Below are positions 43,308-53,275 of a DNA stretch of 64,000 bases, in pieces. The notes under the pieces were generated by a model. It made no database searches, was not told where the DNA came from, and saw only the letters and a list, made by a program, of their open reading frames with translations. The position numbers and the translations under genes are program-made. Origin of the DNA: Novipirellula herctigrandis (lineage in GTDB: Bacteria; Planctomycetota; Planctomycetia; Pirellulales; Pirellulaceae). Position 1 is the first letter of the stretch, and every line of letters starts with the position of its first letter. Where the stretch lies: positions 3,807,437-3,871,436 of the forward strand of contig SJPJ01000001.1 of NCBI GenBank assembly GCA_007859835.1. The letters run 5' to 3'.

Positions 43308-45956
43308 TTACCCCTTCGCAGCAAAGCGGTACTCGCCATCAACGAAGTCGACCACGACCGTCGTCCCTTCCGGATACGCACTTTTCAACAACGCCGTGGC
43401 CAGCCGATTTTGGATCTCGTTTTGAATCACTCGCTTCAACGGCCTGGCGCCATACGCCGGGTCGTATCCGGTCGAAGCAATCTCATCAATCGCCATCTCA
43501 GTAACTTCCAAGTGCAAACCATTTTGCTCCAACCGATGTGACAACGACTTTAATTGCAGCGTAACGATTTGCCGGATCTCGCTGCGAGCCAGCGGATGGA
43601 AGATCACAATGTCATCGATTCGGTTCAAGAACTCTGGCAAGAACCTTGCCTTGAGCGACTCTTGAACCGCCTCTCGCATTTCCTCTTCGGTGCCTCCATC
43701 CTCGGTTACCCGTTGGATGGCTTGGCTGCCCGCATTACTGGTCATCACGATCACGGTGTTGGCAAAGTCGACCGTTCGGCCATGACCGTCGGTCAACCGA
43801 CCATCATCGAGAACCTGCAGCAAAACATTAAAAACGTCCGGGTGAGCCTTCTCCATTTCGTCGAGCAAAAGCACCGAATAGGGACGCCGGCGAACCGCTT
43901 CGGTCAACTTACCCCCTTCTTCGTAGCCAACATATCCGGGAGGCGCACCGATCAACCGAGCGACGCTATGTCGTTCCATGAATTCACTCATATCGATCCG
44001 CACCATCGCTTGTTCGTCGTCGAACATCACTTCGGCCAGGGCTTTACAGAGTTCGGTTTTCCCAACACCCGTTGGCCCAAGGAACAGGAACGAACCGATG
44101 GGTCGATTCGGATCCTGCAGCCCACTGCGACTTCGACGAACCGCATCGGAAACGGCCTCAACGGCTTCCTCTTGGCCGATCACGCGTTGGTGCAACCGCT
44201 CTTCCATGACCAACAATTTCGCTCGCTCGGTTTCAAGCATTCGACTCAGCGGCACGCCCGTCCAGGCACTGACAACTTCCGCGATTTCGTCCTCGGTCAC
44301 ATCATGGCGAAGCAATCGTCGCTTCTCTTCACGCGTCGATTCTTCCTGCTGCACCGTCGCCTCGCGTTCTTCGACATCGTCAAGGCGTTCTTGCAACTTC
44401 GTCAATTGGGTGCGCACATCGAGCATCTCGCGATAAACATCTTCAGGACTTTCGCCGCGCAGTTGCTTTTGTTTCGCTTCGGTATCAAGCGTTGCAAACC
44501 GATGCTGCAATTGCTCGATCTCTTGGCGAACCGATTGCACATCATCGAGTCCCATTTTCTCGGCGTCCCACTGTTCGCGGAGACTCGCCAATTCGCGATT
44601 AATCGAATCCATTTCAGCTTCGATTTCTTCGCGTTTTTCGATCGCCGATTCTTCTTGCTCGTCGACAAGTTGACGATGAGCCAATTCCAATTGACGCAAC
44701 CTCCGCTGCAACCGATCGATTGGCTCGGGAACACTTTCCTTTTCCATTGCCAAACGACTCGCCGCTTCGTCGATCAAATCGATTGCCTTGTCTGGCAAGA
44801 AACGATCGGCGATATACCGGTTGGACAACGTCGCCGCCGCAACGATCGCGCTGTCAGTGATCCGCACACCGTGATGGGATTCATAGCGTGACTTTAAGCC
44901 TCGCAAAATTGCAACCGTGTCTTCCACGGTCGGCTCACCGACGTACACCGGTTGGAACCGCCGCTCGAGTGCAGCATCTTTCTCGATGTTTTGACGATAC
45001 TCGTCAAGCGTCGTCGCTCCGATACATCGCAGCGTCCCACGTGCCAGTTCGGGCTTCAGCAGATTCGCCGCATCAGCACTCCCCTCCGCTTTCCCAGCAC
45101 CGACGACCAAGTGAAGTTCATCGATAAACAGAACCACTTGACCACCTGAATCTTTCACCTCCCGCAAAACGGCCTTCAAGCGCTCTTCAAAATCGCCCCG
45201 GAATTTGGCTCCTGCGACCAAGGCCCCCATATCGAGTGAGATCACGCGTTTATTCTTGAGACTCTGCGGCACGTCTCCTTCGAAAATACGCAGCGCCAAC
45301 CCTTCGGCGATGGCGGTTTTACCGACACCGGGTTGTCCAATCAGGACCGGGTTATTTTTCGTCCGTCGCGAAAGGACTTGGATGACACGGCGTATTTCAT
45401 TGTCGCGCCCGATCACAGGATCGAGTTTGCCCTGCGATGCAAGCTGAGTCAGATCGATACCGTATTTTTCAAGAGCTTGGTAAGTGTCTTCGGCGTTTTG
45501 GTCGGTCACGCGAGCCGAGCCACGAACTTCACTCATCGCTTTGAGCACATCGTTGTCGGTGACGCCGATCAACTTCAGCAAATTTTTCGCTTTGCTATCC
45601 GCACGAGTGAGCCCTAGCAGTAAATGCTCGGTGCTAACAAATTCGTCTTTCAAGGACTCCGCGGCATCGGCAGCAGCGTCAAAGGTTTTTTGCAGCGACG
45701 GCGCAATCTGAGGCTGCCGACCGCCCGAAACCGACGGCAGTTTCGAAACTTCGCTACTGACCATTCCTTTCAGTTTGGCCGTATCCGCGTTGATCTTATC
45801 GAGCAGCGGACGTGTAATCCCATCTGTCTCGTCCAACATCGCTGACAACAATTGCAGCGGTGTGATTTCCGGATTGCCAGCAGATGCGGCACGTGCCTGA
45901 GCCTCCGCGACGAGCGATTGTGCTTTGGTCGTTAGTTTTTCAAATCGAAATGCCAT
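43308..45956 (-). CDS. clpB: ATP-dependent disaggregase ClpB
   Basis: From the ATG at 45956 ([13 protein letters not shown]) 882 residues, typical ClpB length; the frame reaches 45986 but the extra 10 residues are not family-like. The Clp N-domain repeats come first. AAA-1 has [13 protein letters not shown] and FIDELH. The long coiled-coil middle domain, absent in ClpA/ClpC, spans about 405-525 (rich in [15 protein letters not shown]). AAA-2 has [24 protein letters not shown] and TSNAGSQ. ClpB rescues aggregated protein together with DnaK, which is encoded just upstream. A terminator lies in the gap, with the clpB binding site GGAG directly after its T-run. Confidence 0.95.
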   Translation of the reverse strand: MAFRFEKLTTKAQSLVAEAQARAASAGNPEITPLQLLSAMLDETDGITRPLLDKINADTAKLKGMVSSEVSKLPSVSGGRQPQIAPSLQKTFDAAADAAESLKDEFVSTEHLLLGLTRADSKAKNLLKLIGVTDNDVLKAMSEVRGSARVTDQNAEDTYQALEKYGIDLTQLASQGKLDPVIGRDNEIRRVIQVLSRRTKNNPVLIGQPGVGKTAIAEGLALRIFEGDVPQSLKNKRVISLDMGALVAGAKFRGDFEERLKAVLREVKDSGGQVVLFIDELHLVVGAGKAEGSADAANLLKPELARGTLRCIGATTLDEYRQNIEKDAALERRFQPVYVGEPTVEDTVAILRGLKSRYESHHGVRITDSAIVAAATLSNRYIADRFLPDKAIDLIDEAASRLAMEKESVPEPIDRLQRRLRQLELAHRQLVDEQEESAIEKREEIEAEMDSINRELASLREQWDAEKMGLDDVQSVRQEIEQLQHRFATLDTEAKQKQLRGESPEDVYREMLDVRTQLTKLQERLDDVEEREATVQQEESTREEKRRLLRHDVTEDEIAEVVSAWTGVPLSRMLETERAKLLVMEERLHQRVIGQEEAVEAVSDAVRRSRSGLQDPNRPIGSFLFLGPTGVGKTELCKALAEVMFDDEQAMVRIDMSEFMERHSVARLIGAPPGYVGYEEGGKLTEAVRRRPYSVLLLDEMEKAHPDVFNVLLQVLDDGRLTDGHGRTVDFANTVIVMTSNAGSQAIQRVTEDGGTEEEMREAVQESLKARFLPEFLNRIDDIVIFHPLARSEIRQIVTLQLKSLSHRLEQNGLHLEVTEMAIDEIASTGYDPAYGARPLKRVIQNEIQNRLATALLKSAYPEGTTVVVDFVDGEYRFAAKG

Positions 45957-45970
45957 TTTTTGTTCACTCC

Positions 45971-46006
45971 AAAAAAGTAGTCCCACGACGATTGCCGCGG
46001 GACTAC
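45971..46006 (-). terminator. Intrinsic terminator between dnaK and clpB
   Basis: On the minus strand a 13-bp stem with two G-U pairs (GTAGTCCCGCGGC and its partner) closes a four-base loop and is followed by TTTTTT. G-U pairing works only in minus-strand RNA. The next bases, GGAG, are the clpB ribosome binding site, so the element may act as an attenuator for read-through into clpB. Confidence 0.85.
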
Positions 46007-46096
46007 GGTGCCCTCATTCCGTAGCGGTGACATCTCGCCTCCGCAACTGCATTGAAACTGAACGACGGCTAACAGCCACCGCTACTCTTCCATGAC

Positions 46097-48037
46097 CTAA
46101 TCCTTGACTTCGAAATCAGCGTCAATCGCGTCGTCATCTTCGCTTGCAGCACCGGCTCCTGCACCGGCTGCGGCTGCAGCGTCACCGCCTTCGGATGGCG
46201 CCGCTTCGGTCTTTTCATAAAGGACCTTGCTGAACGCTTGCGACGCTGCGTCGAGTTCGTCGGTGGCTTGCTTGATCGTGGCGGTGTCTTCGCCTTCCGC
46301 AGCCTTTTTGACCTTCTCGATTGCTTTGTTCATCGGCTCGGTGTCCGACTCCGTCAACTTGTCCTTATTCTCGTTCATCAGCTTTTCAAGTTGATAAACT
46401 TGCTGACTCGCCTTGTTGCGTGCCTCGACCAATTCGAATTGTCGACGATCCTCATCGGCATTGACTTCGGCGTCCTTTCGCATTTGGTCGATTTCGTCCT
46501 CACTCAATCCGCCTGCTTCCTTGATTTGGACCGATGCTTCTTTGCCCGTCTTTAGTTCCTTGGCCGAAACGCTCAAAATACCGTTTTGGTCAATGTCGAA
46601 CTTCACTTCAATCTGAGGCACACCACGAGGTTGTGGCGGAATGCCTTCGAGGTTGAACTCGCCGAGCAATCGGTTGTGCGAAGCCATCTTTCGTTCCCCT
46701 TGGAACACTCGCACGGTCACAGCCGACTGATTGTCCGCAGCGGTACTAAAGACGTTCTTCTTTTCGACTGGGATCGTCGTATTGCGTTCGACCAAAGCGG
46801 TCATCACACCACCTTCGGTTTCAATCCCAAGCGTCAGCGGTGCAACGTCCAGCAGCAACACATCCGTACGATCGCCAGACAAAACGCTACCTTGAATCGC
46901 AGCCCCGACGGCGACGACTTCGTCTGGATTCACACCTTGGTGAGGATCTTTTCCGAAGATTTCTTTGACGACCGCGCGAACCTTAGGCACTCGCGTGCTA
47001 CCGCCGACCAAGACGACTTCGTCGATTTCGCTCGGTGACATATTCGCGTCTTTAAGTGCTTGCAGAACAGGCCCCTTCACCTTTTCCACCAACGAGTCGA
47101 TCAACTCTTCGAACTTGCCTCGCGTGATCTTCATCGTCAAGTGCTTCGGACCTGATTGGTCCATGGTGATGAAGGGCAAATTGATGTCGGTTTCTGGCAG
47201 CGTGCTCAGTTCCTTTTTGGCTTTTTCGCAAGCTTCCTGCAACCGCTGCAACGCCATCGGATCGTTTCGTAGATCAATGCCGCTCTCCTTCTTGAACTCA
47301 TCTGCCACATAATGAATCAGAGCTTCGTCAAAATCATCACCACCGAGGTGAGTGTTCCCAGAAGTACTGATTACTTGGAATACGCGACTCTCTTGCTCCT
47401 CATCGCCACTATCGGCAACTTCCAAGACAGAAACGTCAAACGTACCACCTCCGAGGTCGAAGACGATGATCTTCTCATCCTTCTTTTTGTCGAGACCATA
47501 TGCAAGTGCGGCTGCGGTCGGTTCGTTGATAATTCGAGCAACCTCCAAACCCGCAATTTGACCCGCGTCTTTGGTTGCTTGGCGTTGAGCGTCGTTAAAG
47601 TATGCCGGAACCGTGATCACCGCCTTGTTGACTTTGTGACCAAGGTACGACTCGGCGGATTCCTTTAGCTTCCGCAGAACCTTTGCCGAAATCTCTTGGG
47701 GAGTGTATTCCTTATCCCCTACTTTGATTTTGACGTATTCACCGGCTCCGCCCGTCACACCGTACGGGACCATCTTTTCTTCGGATTCCACTTCGCTGTG
47801 CCGACGCCCCATAAACCGCTTGACCGAGTAAACAGTCCGCTTGGGGTTCGTGACGGCTTGGCGGCGAGCGGGTTCGCCAACGATCGTGTCTTCTTTATCA
47901 GTGAATGCAACCACGCTTGGGGTCAACCGGTTACCTTCGGGGTTGGGGATTACCTTAGGCTCACTGCCTTCCATAATCGCCACCACGCTGTTTGTCGTGC
48001 CGAGGTCAATCCCGATAATCTTTTCGCCTTGCGCCAT
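46097..48037 (-). CDS. dnaK: Chaperone DnaK (Hsp70)
   Basis: A 646-residue canonical DnaK. The phosphate-1 loop [51 protein letters not shown] and the linker-area [17 protein letters not shown] are all intact, as is the substrate domain. The C-terminus is Ala/Gly-rich with the acidic ending [14 protein letters not shown]. It folds and protects proteins with DnaJ and GrpE, neither of which is next to it here. No CIRCE-type operator (TTAGCACTC-N9-GAGTGCTAA) is present upstream, so heat regulation must differ. Confidence 0.97.
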   Translation of the reverse strand: MAQGEKIIGIDLGTTNSVVAIMEGSEPKVIPNPEGNRLTPSVVAFTDKEDTIVGEPARRQAVTNPKRTVYSVKRFMGRRHSEVESEEKMVPYGVTGGAGEYVKIKVGDKEYTPQEISAKVLRKLKESAESYLGHKVNKAVITVPAYFNDAQRQATKDAGQIAGLEVARIINEPTAAALAYGLDKKKDEKIIVFDLGGGTFDVSVLEVADSGDEEQESRVFQVISTSGNTHLGGDDFDEALIHYVADEFKKESGIDLRNDPMALQRLQEACEKAKKELSTLPETDINLPFITMDQSGPKHLTMKITRGKFEELIDSLVEKVKGPVLQALKDANMSPSEIDEVVLVGGSTRVPKVRAVVKEIFGKDPHQGVNPDEVVAVGAAIQGSVLSGDRTDVLLLDVAPLTLGIETEGGVMTALVERNTTIPVEKKNVFSTAADNQSAVTVRVFQGERKMASHNRLLGEFNLEGIPPQPRGVPQIEVKFDIDQNGILSVSAKELKTGKEASVQIKEAGGLSEDEIDQMRKDAEVNADEDRRQFELVEARNKASQQVYQLEKLMNENKDKLTESDTEPMNKAIEKVKKAAEGEDTATIKQATDELDAASQAFSKVLYEKTEAAPSEGGDAAAAAGAGAGAASEDDDAIDADFEVKD

Positions 48038-48052
48038 AGTAGGAGTCTCCTA
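48038..48052 (-). promoter_or_regulatory. dnaK ribosome binding site within a small inverted repeat
   Basis: The binding site AGGAG (48051-48047, 9 bases before ATG) is part of TAGGAGACTCCTA, so TAGGA can pair with TCCTA over a three-base loop and mask the site. Such a weak stem could melt with heat, but this is speculation from five base pairs. Confidence 0.35.
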
Positions 48053-48447
48053 AGTTTCGATTCAATCATTGTTCCGCTTGGCGTCGGTGAATCCATTGTC
48101 GGCTAGAACGAACAACGAATTTGGTTTACGCTTGCGCGGGTTGGGGTTTCGTGGTGAAAGTTGAAAATGCCTCCGAAAAAACACATTGTCGATTCGTCAG
48201 TTTTCCAAGGGACGATACTGACTTTGGCAAAGACCGTGCCGAACGGCTTGCATGATCACCGTTTTTTTCTTGGCAGTCGCAAATCGCCCCGTATTTAACG
48301 CTAAAAGCGAATAATCAGCCTAAGACATTTGCTTTGCCACCGGACTTTCTGGCAGCTGCCAAAAGTCGACCCTACGCGCCCCCACGCTCGCGTGTCAAAA
48401 TGACAGTCCCACGGCCTTTCGTCTCTCGAAAACCAAACTCACACTCC

Positions 48448-49524
48448 ATGACGAAATCATCTTCCATCGAATTCAACGCAATTGAATCGATCGACTCGCA
48501 AATCATCGCCCTTATCGACCAGCGGGCTGCGAAGGTTCGTGAGCAGATCAAACAGGACCCGGACCATGTGAAAGTCGGCCGAATCGCAGCGGCAACCACT
48601 GAGATTGAACAAACGATTGCACACGCCCCCCATCGATGCTCGACGATCAACGATGCGTCGCGATTGAAAATACTTAAGCACATCGCGAGCGTCTGCTTGG
48701 CGTCAGTCAACGAATTGCGAGTCGCCTTCCTAGGACCAAAGTACAGCTACAGCCACTTGGCTTCGCTAAAGTATTTCGGAGATGGTGCGGATTACTCGCC
48801 CGTCGGCTCTATCGCGGCCGTCTTTGAAGCGGTCACTCGCGGGGATGTGACCGCTGGTTTAGTACCGATTGAAAACAGCACTGATGGACGGATCGTCGAT
48901 ACTCTTGGGTTGTTCGTTCGGCAACGGATGCAAATTTGCGGTGAAGTCATCTTACCGATTCATCACACGTTGCTTTCCCGAAGCAGCCGCGAATCGATTA
49001 CAGAGATCCACAGCAAGCCGCAGGTGCTATCCCAGTGCCGCAAATGGTTAGCCTCGCAATTCCCAGCAGCCAGGATCGTTGAAAGCGGTAGTAGCACAGC
49101 GGCAGCCGAGTTAGCCGTAAACCAGAACGGCGTTGCCGCAATCGCCAGCATCGAAGCAGGAAGGCATTACGGCCTCGATGTATTGGCTGAAAACATCGAA
49201 GACAACTCGAATAATGTTACACGATTCGCCGTGCTAGGCACCGAGCAACCAGCCCCGACAGGAAACGACAAAACATCCCTCCTGTTTGAAGTACGTCATC
49301 AACCCGGGGCGCTCGCGGATGCGATGACGATTTTTAAGGACCAACAATTGAACATGACGTGGATCGAATCGTTCCCATCACCTCAAACGCGAAACGAGTA
49401 TTTCTTTTTTGTTGAAGTCGATGGACATCGTGAAGACCCTCGCGTCACGTCAGCGATCAAGCGATTAGAGATGCAAGCGGACCGCCTCGAAGTGCTTGGT
49501 TCGTATCCACGGGCACAAGATTGA
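48448..49524 (+). CDS. pheA: Prephenate dehydratase with chorismate-mutase-like N-terminal domain
   Basis: From ATG 48448 about 358 residues; ATGs at 48400 and 48334 are alternatives. An N-terminal helical segment (IDSQIIALIDQRAAKVREQI) resembles the AroQ chorismate mutase first helix. The dehydratase domain has VAFLGPKYSYSHLASLKYFG, VPIENSTDGRIVDTLGLF and NNVTRFAVLG with the TRF catalytic site. An ACT domain closes the protein (SLLFEVRHQPGALADAM; the ESRP regulatory motif reads ESFPS). It converts chorismate/prephenate toward phenylpyruvate for phenylalanine, with allosteric control by phenylalanine through the ACT domain. Mutase activity of the N-domain is likely, not certain. Confidence 0.9.
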   Translation: MTKSSSIEFNAIESIDSQIIALIDQRAAKVREQIKQDPDHVKVGRIAAATTEIEQTIAHAPHRCSTINDASRLKILKHIASVCLASVNELRVAFLGPKYSYSHLASLKYFGDGADYSPVGSIAAVFEAVTRGDVTAGLVPIENSTDGRIVDTLGLFVRQRMQICGEVILPIHHTLLSRSSRESITEIHSKPQVLSQCRKWLASQFPAARIVESGSSTAAAELAVNQNGVAAIASIEAGRHYGLDVLAENIEDNSNNVTRFAVLGTEQPAPTGNDKTSLLFEVRHQPGALADAMTIFKDQQLNMTWIESFPSPQTRNEYFFFVEVDGHREDPRVTSAIKRLEMQADRLEVLGSYPRAQD

Positions 49525-49565
49525 GGACCGTAAGAACGGAAGAGCGTTTCGAGGGCTGAAATTTA

Positions 49566-49587
49566 GGGCCCTGGGAATTTCGGGCCC
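49566..49587. terminator. Possible terminator hairpin after pheA
   Basis: GGGCCC at 49566-49571 pairs with GGGCCC at 49582-49587 around a ten-base loop. It lies between the convergent pheA and the downstream lipoprotein gene. No T-run is present, so the assignment is weak. Confidence 0.35.
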
Positions 49588-49606
49588 ATAAACTCTGCAA
49601 TCGCCA

Positions 49607-50137
49607 CTATGGGGTACGAACAAAGATCCCGTCGGCGGTTAGATTGATCATATTGATCGGTTCCTCGTAGACACCCGTCCCTTTGACCACCACGGCGCTA
49701 CCTTTCTTGACCCCCAGCAAATCACGGGCGTCTTGACTGAGGACATTACCGGAATCGTCCACGAATTGAACAACCACCTTCGGAGCACTTTCCAATTTAC
49801 GCTTGCAGAAGGGACACTTATTGGCGTGATCGGGATCACCCTGGGCATGCTCTTCGTCCGCCAATTGCGAGAGGACAAAGGTCGCCTTTCCCTTTTCGAA
49901 CGGTTCCAAATCACCCGCATCGATGCTTCCGGCTACCACCACCATCGTGGGTTCGGCCAGCGACTCCATTAACTCAGTCGGAGTTTTTGCGTCCGCTGGT
50001 TCGCTCAACAACAAATACTCCGACGAGGTTTCCTCGCCGGGCGACTGGGTTTGCGACTCACAGCCAACAAACGTGGCAGTGGCCAGGGTGAAGATTGCAA
50101 ACAACGATAGCTTTCGACAATTACTTTGGCGATTCAT
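49607..50137 (-). CDS. Lipoprotein with CPFC motif, unknown function
   Basis: A 176-residue lipoprotein: hydrophobic signal KLSLFAIFTLATATFVGC with a lipobox ending in C. The mature part has a Ser/Gly/Glu-rich linker, EPTMVVVAGSIDAGDLEPFE, then HANKCPFCKRKLESAPKVVV, and a C-terminal beta-rich half (KKGSAVVVKGTGVYEE, MINLTADGIFVR) that looks like an OB-fold-type barrel. CPFC with nearby His and Cys could bind metal. It starts 3 bases after the stop of the His-rich lipoprotein on the same strand, so the two are cotranscribed; together they suggest metal handling at the cell envelope (inference). Confidence 0.7.
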   Translation of the reverse strand: MNRQSNCRKLSLFAIFTLATATFVGCESQTQSPGEETSSEYLLLSEPADAKTPTELMESLAEPTMVVVAGSIDAGDLEPFEKGKATFVLSQLADEEHAQGDPDHANKCPFCKRKLESAPKVVVQFVDDSGNVLSQDARDLLGVKKGSAVVVKGTGVYEEPINMINLTADGIFVRTP

Positions 50138-50140
50138 GAT

Positions 50141-50749
50141 TTAGTCCTTGGTATCGCTTGAAACTTCGAGCAGCTTCTTCATGGCGGCATCAATCTTCTC
50201 GGCGTACGCGTCGTAGTCCGCTGGCTTGTCGTCGTGAAGATTTCCATCAATGCTGCCGAATTCGTCGAATAGACTTTTAACGGCTTCTTTTGCCGATGCT
50301 TGCTGTGTGTCCGACAAAGACGCACTCTCGAGTGTCGATTCGATCATTTCAAGCAGATGCCCGACTTCATGCAGTGGCCCGTGTGCCGCATCAACGTCAT
50401 CGTTTGCGAATCCATCACGGATGGTTTCATGCATGGTTTGGAGGACGGCGACGGCATCCTTCAAATTGTCAGGGTGTATTGACTCGTCAAGGCTAACAAG
50501 GTCATCGGTACTGAGGCCCAACTCAGCGGCATCGATATGGATTGCGTGATCGTGCTCATCATGATCGTGCCCATCATGATCGTGCCCATCATGGTCGTGC
50601 TCATCATGATCATGCCCATCGTGATCGGCCCCGTCATGATCGTGTTCGGCAACCGGCGTCGGGGAAGGTACCTCTTGTTTGCATCCGGCGACGAACGCCA
50701 TGTAACAACCGGATACCACGACCAACGTGACAGTGGAAAGTAAACGCAT
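50141..50749 (-). CDS. Lipoprotein with His/Asp pentapeptide repeat
   Basis: From the ATG at 50749 about 202 residues. The leader (MRLLSTVTLVVVSGC, then YMAFVAGC) has two possible lipobox cysteines. Residues about 33-70 are the repeat HDHDGADHDGHDHDEHDHDG, continuing in DHDGH and DHDEH units and probably binding Zn, Cu, Ni or Co. The C-terminal half is helical (LKDAVAVLQTMHETIRDGF, HGPLHEVGHLLEMIESTLES, AEKIDAAMKKLLEV), with conserved His. The layout recalls periplasmic metal-binding lipoproteins but no named family. It is closely followed by the CPFC lipoprotein gene and preceded by a TlpA-like gene. Confidence 0.75.
   Translation of the reverse strand: MRLLSTVTLVVVSGCYMAFVAGCKQEVPSPTPVAEHDHDGADHDGHDHDEHDHDGHDHDGHDHDEHDHAIHIDAAELGLSTDDLVSLDESIHPDNLKDAVAVLQTMHETIRDGFANDDVDAAHGPLHEVGHLLEMIESTLESASLSDTQQASAKEAVKSLFDEFGSIDGNLHDDKPADYDAYAEKIDAAMKKLLEVSSDTKD
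50546..50645 (-). repeat. 15-bp tandem repeat encoding DHDGH/DHDEH
   Basis: About six and a half copies of a 15-bp unit related to TGATCGTGCCCATCA (plus-strand reading), with one to three changes per copy. The unit equals five codons, so gains or losses of copies stay in frame and would change the length of the metal-binding tract. Confidence 0.85.
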
Positions 50750-50862
50750 TGCAGGCTCTTTTTGTAATTCGGCAGTAAACAGGTGGTGGACATTCATTCG
50801 ACTGATGCAACGAAGCTCAAAGCTCTTGCAGTCGAAATGGCTGCACTCCAACGAATACGCTC

Positions 50863-52347
50863 CTATTCGGATTCTGGTTCTTCTTCGGGTTCTGGTTCTT
50901 CTTCGGGTTCGGCGGTCAAATTGTCGAGAAACCGTTGTAGACGGGCCTTCCCTCTCTCATCAGCCAATTCCACGGCTTCGCGTTGCGTTTTGATGGCCGC
51001 CTCTTTGTCGCCAAGCTGGTGTTGCAGATGAGCCACCGTGTCCAATACGAATGGCTTCATCTCCCCGATTGTCTCAGCTGCCACTTGAGCCTTTTCAAGT
51101 ACAGCACTCAGCAAGTCCTTATCGTCCAAGTCTCCGCTGACCGCTTTACGATACAAAGTCCAACCGACGAGATTCACTAACTGTGGATCTGAATCCTCGT
51201 CCTCAATCACACTTTTCGCATAAGCAATCATCTCGCCCGCAAGCGAATCGTCACTCGAAAGAACTTGCAATTTTGCCATTCGCATCTGGCTGACACGAGA
51301 CTCATTTTTCGCAGTGGCAATGTACTCGTCGATAATCTTCAAAGCACCTTCGGAATCGCCTTTCCGCATCGCCATCACGAAGTTGCGAAAGACCACATCG
51401 GCTTCCTGCCCTTCGACAAATTCGGTGCCGAATGCTTCGCGATCCCATTGATCGGTGACAATGCTTTTGAGCGGCTCGTCCATCGACATCGGGTGTCCGA
51501 TCCATTCGATATGCCCATCTTTACCAACGATAAACGCACAAGGTATACCGTTTTGGCCCGCAGCTTGCATGTAATCAGCAGATGTGGATCGATCCGGATC
51601 GGATGTCAAACAATACTGGCTAGTCAGTTCACGGTAGGTGACCGCACGCATGCCATCGTCGTCACTCTCTTCGTCTTCGTCACCCTCATCAGCATCGCCC
51701 TTGCCCTCGCCTTCGTCGCCTCCTTCATCAGTGTCGCCCTCGCCTTCGTCGCCTTCTTCATCAGCGTCGTCTTCATCAGCGTCGTCTTCATCAGCGTCGT
51801 CTTCGTCAGTGTCGTCTTCATCAGTGTCGTCTTCATCAGCGGGAACCCGCATCCCGGGAACGTCTCGCTTGAGAAAACGTTCGATCGTTTTTACCGGTTC
51901 ATTGCTGACGCTGACAACTTGGACCCCTTGGTCGGCGTAGTCTTTTTGAATCTGAACGATATGGGGCATCGACGAAATGCATGGGCCGCACCAAGTCGCC
52001 CAGAATTCAACGATATAGACCTTGTTCGGCTCAAACGTGGTGACATGTCCGAAGGCTCCGTTTCCATCGTGAATCCAATGCTCAATATCAAGTGGCGGAG
52101 CCACCGAGCCGATCGTTAGTGTCTCGATTACCGCTTCTACGGCCTCTTCATCAGCGGCCTCTTCATCAGCGGTCGCTTTTTCAGCCGATTCTTCGGATTC
52201 AGTCGCTGCTAAGTCGGCGGCTTCTTCCGCGGTCGTCTCGTCGCCTGCCGCCACCTGAGCTTGAAGCGGGGCAGACTGAAGCTGCGACAGGATCAAGAAC
52301 AGGACGAAAGACAGAATAACTGACGAAGATAGGAGAGCGTGTTTCAT
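50863..52347 (-). CDS. TlpA-like thioredoxin-fold protein with acidic repeat insertion
   Basis: A 494-residue exported protein (leader MKHALLSSSVILSFVLFLIL). An Ala/Glu-rich region (about 35-75) leads to a TlpA/ResA-like domain: VAPPLDIEHWI, VYIVEFWATWCGPCISSMPH with the active CGPC at 120-123, and GIPCAFIVGKDGHIEWIGHP. An insertion at 171-231 is almost only Asp, Glu, Gly and Thr/Ala (DEDDT and DEDDA units) and splits the fold. The C-terminal 200 residues are helical and TPR-like, ending in a Pro/Glu tail (EPEEEPEPEEEPESE). Disulfide reduction outside the membrane is likely; the acidic tract may bind calcium or other cations. Confidence 0.8.
   Translation of the reverse strand: MKHALLSSSVILSFVLFLILSQLQSAPLQAQVAAGDETTAEEAADLAATESEESAEKATADEEAADEEAVEAVIETLTIGSVAPPLDIEHWIHDGNGAFGHVTTFEPNKVYIVEFWATWCGPCISSMPHIVQIQKDYADQGVQVVSVSNEPVKTIERFLKRDVPGMRVPADEDDTDEDDTDEDDADEDDADEDDADEEGDEGEGDTDEGGDEGEGKGDADEGDEDEESDDDGMRAVTYRELTSQYCLTSDPDRSTSADYMQAAGQNGIPCAFIVGKDGHIEWIGHPMSMDEPLKSIVTDQWDREAFGTEFVEGQEADVVFRNFVMAMRKGDSEGALKIIDEYIATAKNESRVSQMRMAKLQVLSSDDSLAGEMIAYAKSVIEDEDSDPQLVNLVGWTLYRKAVSGDLDDKDLLSAVLEKAQVAAETIGEMKPFVLDTVAHLQHQLGDKEAAIKTQREAVELADERGKARLQRFLDNLTAEPEEEPEPEEEPESE
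51763..51837 (-). repeat. 15-bp tandem repeat encoding DEDDT/DEDDA
   Basis: Five copies of a 15-bp unit like GCGTCGTCTTCATCA (plus-strand reading), differing at one or two sites, inserted inside the thioredoxin fold of the TlpA-like protein. Less regular acidic repeats continue to about 51650. A second, 18-bp repeat (GGTTCTTCTTCGGGTTCT, about two copies at 50875-50910) makes the Pro/Glu tail of the same protein. Confidence 0.85.
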
Positions 52348-52786
52348 GGGTACTCAATCGAATTTAGCAAGTTGGATGGGACGTTTAGCTGGTTGGATGG
52401 GACGAAAATCGACCTAGCCCCGAGTATAGCGGATTGCTGACCAAATAGACTTGGGTAGACGACAGGGTGCTGCGAGCGAAACCGAAGCAACGCAAAGACT
52501 CGGAAACGCTAGCAATGATAAATTCTTTTTGGTGGTTTTATGCCGATTATTCCGTTTGGCTTAAGAATCCGGGTTTTCTGGGCCGATGAAACCTCTCGGA
52601 CGAACTGCCATGGCGAGTTCCTGTCCTGTTTTCTTGTTGGCGATCTTGACGGCCCGGCACTGGCGGCTTAGACTCCCTAGAGCGTTTAAGTTTAAAGCAG
52701 CAAAGGGTTTACAGCGATCACCAAACTCGGTAACAGCACAATACAAGCATGATAAAAACCATGCGGGACATAGCAGGGAGTCAGTA
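52348..52786. other. Divergent intergenic region before the HU-like gene
   Basis: About 440 bases hold promoters for the TlpA-like gene (leftward) and the HU-like gene (rightward). A near-duplicate of about 15 bases, GCTGGTTGGATGGGACG-like text, occurs around 52370 and 52390 (AGTTGGATGGGACG then GGTTGGATGGGACG). The HU frame remains open upstream to 52586 but that part has no HU character. I see nothing else. Confidence 0.45.
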
Positions 52787-53194
52787 GTGACCAAAAAAGA
52801 TATCGTGCGAACGATCTCGGAAGAGGTTGGACTGACTCAACAACAGACCAAGGAAATAGTCCAAAAGACATTTGACGCGATCGTCGAATGCTTGGTACGA
52901 GAAAGACGGATCGAATTGCGGAACTTCGGCGTGTTCGAAGTCAAACCGCGGGCGGCACGGAAAGCTCGAAACCCTCGGACTGGACAACAGGTCGAGGTGC
53001 CTAGCAAGCATGTCGTGACGTTCAAACCAGGAAAATACATGGAAGCGAAGGTTCGCGATTTAGACGAATCTCGAATCGACACCTCAACTTCCAAACCCGG
53101 CGATTCAAAACCGCCACCAACGACGAAAAAACCAAGCCATCACACGGACTCTTTACCACCAAGCGCCCCAAGCGGTCGGTGGGGCGAGAGTTAG
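52787..53194 (+). CDS. HU/IHF-family DNA-binding protein with Pro/Ser-rich tail
   Basis: From a GTG at 52787 (GGGAG 8 bases upstream) about 135 residues. [19 protein letters not shown] opens the HU helices, [19 protein letters not shown] gives the beta-arm base, and [20 protein letters not shown] is the DNA-contacting arm with the conserved Pro. After the domain (about residue 90) comes a 40-residue hydrophilic tail rich in Ser, Pro and Lys ([17 protein letters not shown]). HU bends and compacts DNA. Because an ATG is lacking, the GTG start is chosen from the position of the first HU helix. Confidence 0.88.
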   Translation: MTKKDIVRTISEEVGLTQQQTKEIVQKTFDAIVECLVRERRIELRNFGVFEVKPRAARKARNPRTGQQVEVPSKHVVTFKPGKYMEAKVRDLDESRIDTSTSKPGDSKPPPTTKKPSHHTDSLPPSAPSGRWGES

Positions 53195-53275
53195 GATCGG
53201 CGAAACCATCCCACTGCTTCGATTGATTTTTCTACGGAATCAAACGAAGCAAGACCGTTCATGGAGGAACGTTCG

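Noticed and set aside
43554-44891. A 445-codon open frame on the plus strand
   Set aside because: It lies fully antisense to clpB, whose AAA motifs are unmistakable; its composition is that of a mirrored frame and it has no domain.
48038-48330. CIRCE operator upstream of dnaK
   Set aside because: I looked for TTAGCACTC-N9-GAGTGCTAA and did not find it or a close variant.
50546-50645. CRISPR-like tandem repeats
   Set aside because: The units are directly adjacent 15-mers without spacers, inside a gene; they encode a peptide repeat.
51763-51837. CRISPR-like or noncoding satellite repeats
   Set aside because: The units are in frame in the TlpA-like gene and encode DEDDA/DEDDT.
51265-52119. 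A 284-codon open frame on the plus strand with a Val/Phe-rich repeat
   Set aside because: It is the antisense reading of the acidic repeats of the TlpA-like gene; the hydrophobic repeat is a mirror effect of Asp/Glu codons.
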